Source: Nanohaloarchaea archaeon SW_7_43_1 (lineage in GTDB: Archaea; Nanohalarchaeota; Nanosalinia; Nanosalinales; Nanosalinaceae). From it: 64,000 nt of DNA. The translations under genes and the position numbers were made by a program. The stretch spans positions 508,739 to 572,738 of the forward strand of contig PXPE01000001.1 of NCBI GenBank assembly GCA_003009795.1, in the 5' to 3' direction. Positions 41,943 to 50,173 of this stretch are shown piece after piece (position 1 is the first letter of the stretch; each line of letters opens with the position of its first letter). The notes under the pieces are model-generated. The model was not told the origin of the DNA. It ran no database searches and saw only the letters and a list, made by a program, of their open reading frames with translations.

Positions 41943-43727
41943 TTATGTGTTCTGGATAAGTTTCTCCGATTTCTTCAGTACATTCTCAGCGCCTTTTTCA
42001 GTGTTTGATTCAGCTGTTATTCTAAGCTTATGGGAGGAACCTGAGGAACGTATCAGAACCCGGGAATTATCGGTCTGAAACTTTATTCCGTCGATTTCTG
42101 AAATAATCTTGAACCTTTTCTTCACTTCTTTCTTCACCTTTTCCATAGAACTGTATTTGTCATCGACTTCTATGCTTTTCTTCATGATACTTATATCCGG
42201 AAGCTTCTTTTTGATCTCATTAAGGTTTGATCCAGCGATCATTGCGGCTGCGAGGGTTCCTGAGTTGTATGGAACAAACTGTGTGAAGCAGTAGTGGCCA
42301 TTAGGTTCTCCGGACAGTTTTGCTCCTGTTCCGATTGTTCTGTCGATAACGAATGGATCGCCGACCTGTGTGTATTCTATCTCGCCGTGTTTCTCTGCTG
42401 TTTCCTCAATTATTTCTGTGGAGTCGATTGAGGCAACTACCTTTTCCGGTTTCATTACCTCGATCAGTACTGCAAATATTTCATCGCCGGAAAGCCATTC
42501 GTCCTGATAGTAGATAGCTATTCTGTCAGCATCCATATCGGTTGCGATACCCATATCCGATCCTGTTTCCTCCACTTTTCTCTCGATATGTCTCAAGTTT
42601 TCAGGCTTCGGGTCTGGAGGATCTATCTTCGGCTTGTCACCGGAGAGATTGATTACTTCTGCTCCCAATGTTTCCAGTAGTTCCCCTGCCCGACTTGATT
42701 TTATACCCCCAAGATTATCAAGCACGATTTTCCGTTCAGTATCCTGAAAGTGTTTCAGGGTGAAATCCTCTGCCGCGTCAAGGTACTTGCTGTAGTATGT
42801 TTTTTCGATTTCCGCTCCATCTTCTTCTCTCTGAAAGCTGTTTTCCCGGAATATCTGCTTTAAACAATCCAAATCCTTGTTCATGAAACCATTTCCTTCG
42901 GGGTATACAAGTTTGAACCCATTGAATTCAAGCTTCATATGAGAAGATGTTACCTGAATACCGACTGAATTTTCCTCTACGGAAGAGAACGCCAGGTAAT
43001 CAGTAGATCCTGTACCAGAGTCAACTACATAAACTCCGCCGTTTTTTATACCTCTTATCAGCGATTTCTTCAGGTTGTCTGAGGTTTCTTTAGGATCTTT
43101 GCAAACTACTACCTGTTTTTCCCATGTTCTTTTCCTTACCAGTTTTGCAACTGATCTTCCCAGTCGATAGGCAAAATATTCATTGACTTCTTCAGGGTAT
43201 TTTCCTCTTACATCGTATCTTTTGAACACTTTCTTGTACTCCGGGATATTAAGATATTCAATAACTTTCTCCATTCCTTCTTTCTGCCTGTCAATCAGTA
43301 GACCGGGAAGATCTATTCTCTCCAGTTCTTCCTTCCAGTCATCGACCAAAAAATCAATACCTCTCACATCTTTTGATCCATCTGTAACTATCTCGTAGCC
43401 GTCGAAGTATTCCAGTGCTCCTGAGTACTCCAGCTTCTCTTTCTGTAAAACAGGATCGCCTCGGGTGACAATGATTAGTTCATGTTTATCTTTCAGTTTC
43501 TCAAGCTTCTCCACATCGCTGTAGAGATACTCCTCGCATTTTCTCATCTCTGCCAGAAGTTTTTCCTCCTCTACGCCAAGTAACTTGGCATGTTTCTCTA
43601 GATTGTAGTAATTATCCTTCTTGGCCTGATCATAGGTTTCATTGAACTCTGGGAACTTCTCTGTTAAGTTTTTCTTGAACCCGTCTGTGTCGAATAGAAC
43701 CCGATCGAAATCTATTCCTATCTTCAC
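41943..43727 (-). CDS. HAD-like domain fused to phosphohexomutase (PMM/PGM)
   Basis: Residues 1-165 form a HAD-like phosphatase domain (IGIDFDRVLFDTDG at the start, VTRGDP as motif II and VDDW near motif IV). Residues 165-594 form a phosphohexomutase beginning FKRYDVRGKYPEEV. The phosphoserine loop reads VTSSHMKLEFNG (usually ASHNP), the metal loop TDMDADRIA and the sugar loop GEPNGH. The enzyme should convert glucosamine-, mannose- or glucose-6-phosphate to the 1-phosphate for the sugar nucleotidyltransferases encoded directly upstream. Fusion with a HAD phosphatase is unusual and could give a phosphatase step in the same chain. Start and upstream stop overlap by four bases. Confidence 0.83.
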   Translation of the reverse strand: MKIGIDFDRVLFDTDGFKKNLTEKFPEFNETYDQAKKDNYYNLEKHAKLLGVEEEKLLAEMRKCEEYLYSDVEKLEKLKDKHELIIVTRGDPVLQKEKLEYSGALEYFDGYEIVTDGSKDVRGIDFLVDDWKEELERIDLPGLLIDRQKEGMEKVIEYLNIPEYKKVFKRYDVRGKYPEEVNEYFAYRLGRSVAKLVRKRTWEKQVVVCKDPKETSDNLKKSLIRGIKNGGVYVVDSGTGSTDYLAFSSVEENSVGIQVTSSHMKLEFNGFKLVYPEGNGFMNKDLDCLKQIFRENSFQREEDGAEIEKTYYSKYLDAAEDFTLKHFQDTERKIVLDNLGGIKSSRAGELLETLGAEVINLSGDKPKIDPPDPKPENLRHIERKVEETGSDMGIATDMDADRIAIYYQDEWLSGDEIFAVLIEVMKPEKVVASIDSTEIIEETAEKHGEIEYTQVGDPFVIDRTIGTGAKLSGEPNGHYCFTQFVPYNSGTLAAAMIAGSNLNEIKKKLPDISIMKKSIEVDDKYSSMEKVKKEVKKRFKIISEIDGIKFQTDNSRVLIRSSGSSHKLRITAESNTEKGAENVLKKSEKLIQNT

Positions 43728-44920
43728 AGAGTATCCCCGTCTCTCAATGTTGTTTCTGACGGAATATTATCATCGACTTTCTCTCCGCTGTCAGTCACTG
43801 ATTTATAACCTATTTTCCGGCCAGGCTTGATCGAATTGTTTACACCGATTTTTGCCTCAGATCCTACAATTGCTCCCATTTTCTCTCTTCCGGTGTCATG
43901 TATTTCTCCCTTTACTTTCATCCTGACGGTTTTTTCCTTCCCGAGTAGGTTGGCGGTCTTTGTTCCGGCTCCGATGTTGACGTTCTTCCCGATGTAGGAG
44001 TCTCCGATATAACTGAAATGCGGGACCGCAGAACCTTCTCTTATCACCGAGTTCTTGATCTCTGAGTTTCCGATTTCAACATTTTCTTCCAGAACGGTTC
44101 CCGGCCTAATGTGGCTGTTCAGTCCGATCTCACAGCCCGATTTTATGATTGCAGGTCCTTCAATAACACAGTTTTTGTCTATCTCTACATCTCCTTCAAT
44201 CCGGACTTCTCCGCGTACAGCTGTTGATTCAGGTACCTCTGACTGGATCTTCTTGTGAAAATCTAGAAGTTCTCCGTTTGCGTTAATCAACTGCCATGGA
44301 TAACTGCAGGGAAGCCATCTGTCGGCTCTTACCATTTCAACGGTTGTCTCCTGGATATACTGTTTCAGTGCGTCCGTTATCTCGTATTCTCCACGTTTCG
44401 ACTTTTCTACCTTTTCAAGCAGATCGAAGAAATCTACATCTACAGAAAAGCAGCCGGTATTAACAAGACTGGAAGGTGGATTGTCAGGTTTTTCTACAAG
44501 GCCGTTAATCTCTCCATCACTCTCGCTGTAAACTCCGTAATTACCCGGTTTTTCCGCCTCTGCTGCAAGAACCGAGTTACCTCCCTCAATTACTTTTTGG
44601 ATGCTTCCGCCATAGATATCATCTCCGTTCATTATAACAGCTGATTCCTCAATGAATTCACGGACCTGAACTGCAGCGTCTGCGGTTCCCCGAGCTTCTT
44701 CCTGCTCAATTACTTTTACATCGGTAGCCGAGAAGTATTCCTGAAACTGTTCTATCCTATAGCCGGCGACCACCAATATTTCATTGACATAGCTATCTAT
44801 GAGATCAATATTGTGCTGTATTATCGGTTTACCGGCTACCGGGAGAAGCGGTTTTGGTGTGTCTTCTGTGAGAGGTTTCATCCTCGTTCCCTTTCCCGCC
44901 GCGAGAATTACTGCTTTCAT
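43724..44920 (-). CDS. Bifunctional sugar-1-phosphate nucleotidyltransferase/acetyltransferase (GlmU-like)
   Basis: The N-terminal Rossmann domain has the full signature LAAGKGTRMKPLTEDTPKP and the MNGDDIYGG metal site; ITDALKQY is typical of archaeal nucleotidyltransferases. The C-terminal left-handed beta helix (about residues 225-398) ends with PHFSYIGDSYIGKNVNIGAGT, the acetyl-CoA site of GlmU and of archaeal ST0452-like enzymes. The likely path is GlcN-1-P to GlcNAc-1-P to UDP-GlcNAc, though other sugars are possible. It lies between a second nucleotidyltransferase and the phosphohexomutase in one operon. Confidence 0.85.
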   Translation of the reverse strand: MKAVILAAGKGTRMKPLTEDTPKPLLPVAGKPIIQHNIDLIDSYVNEILVVAGYRIEQFQEYFSATDVKVIEQEEARGTADAAVQVREFIEESAVIMNGDDIYGGSIQKVIEGGNSVLAAEAEKPGNYGVYSESDGEINGLVEKPDNPPSSLVNTGCFSVDVDFFDLLEKVEKSKRGEYEITDALKQYIQETTVEMVRADRWLPCSYPWQLINANGELLDFHKKIQSEVPESTAVRGEVRIEGDVEIDKNCVIEGPAIIKSGCEIGLNSHIRPGTVLEENVEIGNSEIKNSVIREGSAVPHFSYIGDSYIGKNVNIGAGTKTANLLGKEKTVRMKVKGEIHDTGREKMGAIVGSEAKIGVNNSIKPGRKIGYKSVTDSGEKVDDNIPSETTLRDGDTL

Positions 44921-44960
44921 CTTTATCCTTTGTTTTGTTAGAAAGCTTTCTTTACAGTTT

Positions 44961-46061
44961 CTATTTACTGATCTCTCCTAGATCGGTTCTCGCATCCGGT
45001 ACGAACTTGACGCCGTAGATCGAATTGTTCATCTCAACAAAGCTTCTTGGCCCGATAAATGATTCCTTGATGGTGGTGTTTGACTTGATATCGGATTCTT
45101 CCCCGAGAATACAGTCCTCTAAGTGAGTCAATGGGTCGATGATATTTTTCTCGAATAGTAGGGATTTATCTACTGAAGCGCCACGGAGCCGGCTATTTCT
45201 CGTTACCGTGGAGTCTCTGATCAGAGTGTTTGAGCCGATTACACTGTTCCTGCCGATAAATGTTTTTCCCTCAATTACAGCTCCTGGATTGATCTGAGCG
45301 TTCTTCTCTATAATTATCTCTCCGTCTATAACTGCATCTCCATGCACTTGCGCGTCTTCATGTATATCTGTTTTAAGTATCTCGTTTTCCCGTTTTACAC
45401 GGTCGGCTTTCCAGAGTTTCCGGTTTGATCCTATGTCTATCCAGTAGTTCTCCACCATTTCAAACCTGACATCCTGTTCCTCTACCATTTTCTGGACTGC
45501 ATAGGTCAGCTCTTTTTCGCCCTCCATCTCATCCAGAATGCTGAATATTTCCGGGTTGAAAACGTATATACCTGTGTTGACGAGAGGGTTTTCCGGTTCC
45601 TCTGGTTTCTCGGTTATACGCTCTACTTTGTCGTTCTTTATGCTGAGAACTCCGAACTTTTCCGGGCTTTCCTCTGTTGCAGCCAGTATAGTTGAACTTG
45701 AGTTGTTTTCCCGGTGCTTTTCCAGAAGTGCGGAGATATCTTCTCCCGATGTTACGACATCTCCATTGATCACAATGAAGTCTTCTTCAATGAAACTGCA
45801 GGTCTCTACTGCTCCGCCTGTACCGTTCAGTTCCTCCTGTGTAACGATGTTAACATTTGTATATTCGTCGAACTCTTCTCTGAAGTCTTCCTCTCTGTGG
45901 TTTGCGACTATGTAAATATCATCTACTTCTTGGCTCTGAAGATCGGAGATCAAATGTTTGACGATCGGTTTTCCCATTACCGGTATCATCCCGGTTGGCT
46001 TTGACTCAGTAAACGGGTATAGGGATTCTTCTTTCTTGGCACATGGTATAACAGCTTTCAT
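44961..46061 (-). CDS. Nucleotidyltransferase-like protein with degenerate signature and beta-helix
   Basis: 366 residues with nucleotidyltransferase fold (GKPIVKHLISDLQ, VINGDVVTSGE, LVNTGIYVFNPE) and a C-terminal left-handed beta helix (VIDGEIIIEKNAQINPG...). The signature loop that binds the nucleotide triphosphate, normally GxGxRLxP, reads PCAKKEESLYPFTESKP, so Gly residues and Arg are missing. Either it uses another loop or it is a regulatory subunit, as eukaryotic GMPPA is to GMPPB. It sits next to the intact GlmU-like enzyme, which supports that pairing. Confidence 0.75.
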   Translation of the reverse strand: MKAVIPCAKKEESLYPFTESKPTGMIPVMGKPIVKHLISDLQSQEVDDIYIVANHREEDFREEFDEYTNVNIVTQEELNGTGGAVETCSFIEEDFIVINGDVVTSGEDISALLEKHRENNSSSTILAATEESPEKFGVLSIKNDKVERITEKPEEPENPLVNTGIYVFNPEIFSILDEMEGEKELTYAVQKMVEEQDVRFEMVENYWIDIGSNRKLWKADRVKRENEILKTDIHEDAQVHGDAVIDGEIIIEKNAQINPGAVIEGKTFIGRNSVIGSNTLIRDSTVTRNSRLRGASVDKSLLFEKNIIDPLTHLEDCILGEESDIKSNTTIKESFIGPRSFVEMNNSIYGVKFVPDARTDLGEISK

Positions 46062-46065
46062 TGGT

Positions 46066-47337
46066 TTATCCTGCTATTTTCTCAGATTCTTCAGCTTCAA
46101 TAACTTTTCTGTCCTCCACAATGAGGCTTCTGATTTTTTCCTGTGCTTTTTCCAGTTCGGAGTAGTAGTCTCTATCGTATCTTATTGTATCTTTGATATC
46201 GAATATGGCGTTCATGAAGATGTCAATTTCTTTTTCTGAAATAATTTCCACGTCTTTACCTGATGCGTGGAAAACCGCTTTTTCCAGGACGCGGTAGAGC
46301 TGGTCATGAAGATAGTTCTCGGTTTCAATTTCCTCGCCTGTGTCTAGATTAAACAAACTTCCGCTCATCATATCTCCGGCTAAGTCTTTTTCACCTCTGA
46401 TTATGAAGAACCGGGCTTCCTCGTTTACGTATGCCTTACCGTTCATCTCGGAAAAGTTGCGTTTGAAGAATCTGTGACCGGTTTTCTCCTCAAGTGACTG
46501 TGAGGCGAACATTGCTTCCTCACTTAATCCCATCCAGCTGGAATGGAGTTTCAGCTCTGTATCATCAGCTTTAAACAGGGCCTGTGTCATTCCTGTCGAT
46601 GTTTCCGAATTAATTCTATCGGTGTGGCCGCTGTAAACCCCGGTAAATCTTTCACCATCCGTAGTCCTAGGGTGGAAGTACCGGCATTCGACATCTTTCA
46701 ATTCAAGGTCTATACTGTTTCCGGCTTTCTCCAGTACATCGAGGGTGTAAATTTCATTTATCATCTTGTCCAGTATATCTCCGCCTTTCACTCCAAGCCT
46801 TGCAGCGTTGTCGATAGCCTTTTCAATTCCTACGGAACTCTCCCTGAAGGTCTCAATCTTCTCAATATTCTTATCCTGTACGAGTTCCATAGCTTTCTTT
46901 ACCGTCGGGTTCTCTCTTTCAATGAAATCTACTTTCCACATTGCATTTCCCTTCTCTGAGAGTCTTTTCTCTCTAATATGTTCTCCTCGGTTCATTGACG
47001 GCGGTTTCTCTGCTAGATGGAAAAAATTATGTTGCATCGATTTGTAGATATTCTCTGAGTGATCCGTGGCTGGCCCTGCATCATAAACCATAAGCTCTGT
47101 TCCAGTACCCGAGTTTTGTTCGGCGTTTGAGTACATTTCCTCTGTTCGCTGGAATGTCTCAATCTCAATATCGTTTATTTCAGCGAATTTCTCAGCGCTT
47201 TCCAGCCTTTCAAAATCCTTGTCACACACACCGCATAGCTCAATTTTCTCGAACTCACGTGAAAGCTCCACCAGTTTGTCGAACCCATGTCTTCCAAAGT
47301 CGTCAAGCCCTATCTGATAGATTTTTACCTTATCCAT
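46066..47337 (-). CDS. Gfo/Idh/MocA-like oxidoreductase, first gene of the sugar operon
   Basis: The N-terminal segment VKIYQIGLDDFGRHGFDKL is a Rossmann start with a changed glycine motif, followed by CGVCDKD at the end of strand 2, and HLAEKPPSM is the EKP motif of Gfo/Idh/MocA dehydrogenases that modify sugar nucleotides. Length (423) is a little above the family norm. It begins a four-gene operon on the minus strand (oxidoreductase, two nucleotidyltransferases, HAD-mutase), probably making a modified nucleotide sugar for surface glycans. The exact sugar cannot be told. Confidence 0.65.
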   Translation of the reverse strand: MDKVKIYQIGLDDFGRHGFDKLVELSREFEKIELCGVCDKDFERLESAEKFAEINDIEIETFQRTEEMYSNAEQNSGTGTELMVYDAGPATDHSENIYKSMQHNFFHLAEKPPSMNRGEHIREKRLSEKGNAMWKVDFIERENPTVKKAMELVQDKNIEKIETFRESSVGIEKAIDNAARLGVKGGDILDKMINEIYTLDVLEKAGNSIDLELKDVECRYFHPRTTDGERFTGVYSGHTDRINSETSTGMTQALFKADDTELKLHSSWMGLSEEAMFASQSLEEKTGHRFFKRNFSEMNGKAYVNEEARFFIIRGEKDLAGDMMSGSLFNLDTGEEIETENYLHDQLYRVLEKAVFHASGKDVEIISEKEIDIFMNAIFDIKDTIRYDRDYYSELEKAQEKIRSLIVEDRKVIEAEESEKIAG

Positions 47338-47391
47338 GAATGAGAATTAGGAAACTGATGTGTTTAAAATGAACGGCTCGGGGAAGGTGTT

Positions 47392-47529
47392 TCACCTTTC
47401 GACCTTTTTCTCCCGTGCCACTTTAAGAGCGGCTTGGTAATGACGTACACAGAATACGGAGATATCCTCGTCCGTCTCGTGTACGTGCACCCCTCGCATT
47501 TCACAGTTGTTTATACTACAGCTCACCAC
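47392..47529 (-). CDS. Small putative zinc-binding protein (45 residues)
   Basis: GTG at 47527-47529 (or 47524-47526) opens a frame with SCSINNCEMRGVHVH and DISVFCVRHYQAALKV. Two cysteines four residues apart, a later Cys and an RHY His form a C-x4-C...C-x2-H set that could hold one zinc, followed by a basic helix (VAREKKVER). Small zinc proteins of this kind are common and conserved in halophilic archaea. A TATA-like TTTATATT lies about 35 bp upstream (47562-47569). Confidence 0.5.
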   Translation of the reverse strand: MVSCSINNCEMRGVHVHETDEDISVFCVRHYQAALKVAREKKVER

Positions 47530-47795
47530 ACACCACTATGTTGTCATTGATCAGTAAATAATATAAATTGGAAGGTAGTTTCGGCTCTGCACAATAAAGG
47601 TATCTATTCCTGTATGGGTATTTCATCCACATAATTTTGGAATTCTGGTTGAACACCGAGTATATGAACCCACTACTGTAAGCTTTGGCCGTTGAAACTT
47701 CTCGTATCTCAAAATGGCGAAGAACTGTTCCAAGAAGATTGCTTGGGAAAGTAAGGATCAGATAAACTCCATACAGCGGCGGTTAATCGGACAAA

Positions 47796-48179
47796 TCAAG
47801 GCACGATTATCTTCGCTTGTTCAACCTTGCTCGATGCCTGCAATTTGTTGTATAGCTGTTTTACTTTACCTGCTTCTCCGTGTAGCATAAATACTTCCAG
47901 ACATTTGTGTTCGTCCATATGATTGTGGAGTTGAGTCGTAATCGTTTCCTGGTAGTCGTGCTGTATATCGTCGATTTCTCCTGAATCTTCGTCCTTATGA
48001 GTTACAATTACTACAGCATCTACTATTCCCTCAAGATCTGATATTTCTTTTCTGTCTCTGAGTAATGCTCTGACAGCTGTTCTCATAACTTCACTTCTAC
48101 CTGAGAAACCTTGTTCGTCCATAAAGTCGTCAATATCTTCAAGCAGTGTATCGTTCAGTGATACGCTTACAACACTCAT
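47796..48179 (-). CDS. NikR-like ribbon-helix-helix metal regulator
   Basis: The first 45 residues are a ribbon-helix-helix DNA-binding domain (SVVSVSLNDTLLEDIDDFM, GFSGRSEVMRTAVRALL). The C-terminal ACT-like domain carries HDYQETITTQLHNHMDEHKC, which places His, His and Cys as in the nickel site of NikR. The 127-residue length is near normal. Nickel or another metal may be the effector. No nickel transporter lies nearby; the closest metal-related gene is the CooC-like ATPase 2 kb downstream, divergent and without proven link. Confidence 0.82.
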   Translation of the reverse strand: MSVVSVSLNDTLLEDIDDFMDEQGFSGRSEVMRTAVRALLRDRKEISDLEGIVDAVVIVTHKDEDSGEIDDIQHDYQETITTQLHNHMDEHKCLEVFMLHGEAGKVKQLYNKLQASSKVEQAKIIVP

Positions 48180-48382
48180 ATTGTTACATTTTTCTACTAA
48201 TTTTATTAAGAATTGTTAATCATTGCTCGTGCCCAAAACAGGCGTTTATCAGTAAAGAGTAAGATGTTCATAAAACGGATTTTCGCCAACTGTAAATATA
48301 ACTAATCAGATCTGAATTGATCTTGTATAGATAGTTATTTTACTGTTCAGGAATTCTCAAGAAGGAATAAGAAAAAGAATTT

Positions 48383-49204
48383 CTAGTTGGCTAGTCCTAC
48401 ATAATGTGGTTCTGCCATCGAGAATAAGCCAACCGGGCTGACTCGAAGTTCCATTGAGTCAGTGTCTGCTGATTCTGGGACATCGTATGCTACATTCCCA
48501 TCTACTTGGACCCCTGGATTGAGTTGTTCAAATGTAAAGCTATCTTCCATGTAAGCCCACGCTTCTGAGCTTGTACTATATTCTGCTTCATCAATCATTA
48601 GCTTCAAACTTGACTCTCTCATCCTAATCGCTTCATTTGCCTCATTCATTACAGTCATATCTACAAGTATAAACTTTCCATCTGCTTCCACTCCTATCAA
48701 TGTGCCATAACTTCGTTCTCCTATCTCTTTTCTTGTTTTCACGCCATTTACCTGATATCTGACATCTCCGACTGTGAACTCATCACCTATTGAGTGTGTA
48801 CGGCTTTCTTTAGTGTTCTGGGATTCTTGTTCATTTTCTGAATTTACCTGTTTATTTGATGGCTGTTCTTCTTTTTCCGACTCATTTTGCTGATTATTAG
48901 AGTCTTGCGTAGGTTGCTCCTGCTGATTATCTGCCTTCGATGTCGTAGCTGAAGTTCCTGTACTATCTTGAGTAATAGCTGCTCCTAGTCCGATTCCCAC
49001 AAATGCTATCAATACTACAACCCATCTTGAAAATTTTATACCCAATCTATCATCTATTCCTTGTCTAACATTAGGTATTAGAAATATTCCTGTTATGAAG
49101 TAGATTATTGCTGCCGGTACGCTCATTGTGAGGGAGCCAAGCCCTGCGAGAATCAGTAGGATGCCAAAGCCCCAACTAGCCATGTTGCTCAGTTTTATGT
49201 TCAC
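48383..49204 (-). CDS. Membrane protein with DUF4352-like external domain
   Basis: 273 residues: two membrane segments at about 12-46 and 60-80, a low-complexity Gln/Asn/Ser/Glu linker (about 83-135), then a beta-rich domain with SIGDEFTVGDVRYQVNGV and FILVDMTVMNEANEAIRM, the pattern of the DUF4352/telokin-like immunoglobulin fold. This is a typical surface anchor-linker-domain protein in haloarchaea and Gram-positives. Function unknown. Confidence 0.7.
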   Translation of the reverse strand: MNIKLSNMASWGFGILLILAGLGSLTMSVPAAIIYFITGIFLIPNVRQGIDDRLGIKFSRWVVVLIAFVGIGLGAAITQDSTGTSATTSKADNQQEQPTQDSNNQQNESEKEEQPSNKQVNSENEQESQNTKESRTHSIGDEFTVGDVRYQVNGVKTRKEIGERSYGTLIGVEADGKFILVDMTVMNEANEAIRMRESSLKLMIDEAEYSTSSEAWAYMEDSFTFEQLNPGVQVDGNVAYDVPESADTDSMELRVSPVGLFSMAEPHYVGLAN

Positions 49205-49275
49205 ATTCTCTATTTAGGAATTGAAGCTTATAAAGTGGTACGCCATGATGTACGATAGCTGTAATTTCGTTATTC

Positions 49276-49582
49276 ATGTCTCTGAAGCCTGATACGGTTC
49301 ATGAAAGACGAAGATTGAAAAATCCTATCCAAAATCAAAAGATCTAACTACAGGCTTAAAATCCTCAAATACTTGCAAGACATAGGAGAGCCCAGAACAC
49401 CTACCGAGATAAGTTCCAAAACAGATATTTCCAGAAGCCACGTGAGCCGTACACTAGGTAACCTGAAAGACTCAAACTTGGTTGAGGTTCTAAATCCTGA
49501 CGCACACTACGACAGAAGATACAGGATTACTGAAAAAGGAACAAAAATAATAGAGAAAATTAAAGAGATCCAGGAAGAGTGA
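49276..49582 (+). pseudogene. MarR/ArsR-like winged-helix regulator with frameshift near its start
   Basis: From 49319 one frame gives a clean winged helix: YRLKILKYLQDIGEPRTPTE, DISRSHVSRTLGNLKDSNLV, then the wing and RYRITEKGTKIIEK. The only ATG that fits its length, at 49276 (MSLKPDTVHERRRLK), is one base out of step and joins at an A5 run (49318-49322); another ATG at 49301 is in frame but meets a TGA at 49316. Without a frameshift the first usable start is TTG at 49373, which removes helix 1. Either one A is extra in the sequence or the gene is decaying. It converges on the SerK-like gene. Confidence 0.6.
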
Positions 49583-49596
49583 AAAATCACCGATTC

Positions 49597-49953
49597 TCAC
49601 TGAATCTCGCTGTGTCTGGATGTCTTCGGAGGGAAAAGCTCATTACTGAGGCCTTTCTCAATAACTTCTTCCTTGGTTATCTCTCCATTCTGGTGTGGTT
49701 CAACCGTTATTTCATCCGAATTATAGTTGACAAGTTTGCACGGAATCTCCTCTAGTCCAAGCAGAGCGAATGCCTCTGCCCTGTGATGTCCGTCAAGGAT
49801 TACTCTAGTTTTTTTATCGACTATTATAGGTTCCTTCAGTCTTTTTTCGACTTTAAGAGAGGTTAGAACTTTCTTCAGGTTTTCTTCAATTACTTGCTCG
49901 TGTGGACTGAGTTTTCTGATTTCTATGTTCTGTATCTGTTCTTTGTCTTGCAT
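49597..49953 (-). CDS. ParB/Srx-fold protein, SerK/SbnI-like serine kinase candidate
   Basis: A 118-residue ParB-like domain: KEPIIVDKKTRVILDGHHRA is the nucleotide-binding motif (DGxHR) found in ParB, sulfiredoxin and the archaeal free-serine kinase SerK, and IPCKLVNYNSDEITVEPH matches the segment after it in SerK/SbnI proteins. Serine kinases of this fold make O-phospho-L-serine. The next genes, divergent by 170-220 bases, encode a CysK-like enzyme that could use O-phosphoserine and a PLP decarboxylase. It is shorter than SerK (about 240), so only the catalytic core is present; a ParB-type DNA or regulatory role remains possible. Confidence 0.6.
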   Translation of the reverse strand: MQDKEQIQNIEIRKLSPHEQVIEENLKKVLTSLKVEKRLKEPIIVDKKTRVILDGHHRAEAFALLGLEEIPCKLVNYNSDEITVEPHQNGEITKEEVIEKGLSNELFPPKTSRHSEIQ

Positions 49954-50162
49954 TTCGTTCTGCCTCGTAGAGTCGATATTTGGCGTTGATAGTTTTTCCG
50001 TTTCAGATTTATATTAATGCTATACTTCTGTCTTAACTTATATTATTAAAAAACTTAAGATTCTTTAACAAAAACATGATAGGAAGAACTCAAAACGAAT
50101 CTGTTGATACAACTATAATGACAGGATGGCTTGGAGCAGAGCAAGCAACTCGGACAAAAACA

Positions 50163-50170
50163 GAGGTGAT
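50163..50170 (+). promoter_or_regulatory. Strong Shine-Dalgarno fixing the start of the CooC-like gene
   Basis: GAGGTGAT lies four bases before the GTG at 50174 and matches the 16S 3' end. It argues for GTG 50174, right before the P-loop strand, over the longer frame that starts at 50126. Confidence 0.6.
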
Positions 50171-50173
50171 AAT

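Noticed and set aside
47714-47890. Plus-strand 58-codon frame starting MAKNCSKKIAWES
   Set aside because: It runs over the well supported NikR-like gene on the other strand, and its second half is a reversed shadow of that gene.
50126-50173. Longer start of the CooC-like gene
   Set aside because: A strong Shine-Dalgarno site sits just before GTG 50174, and the extra 16 residues are polar and precede the P-loop strand without need.
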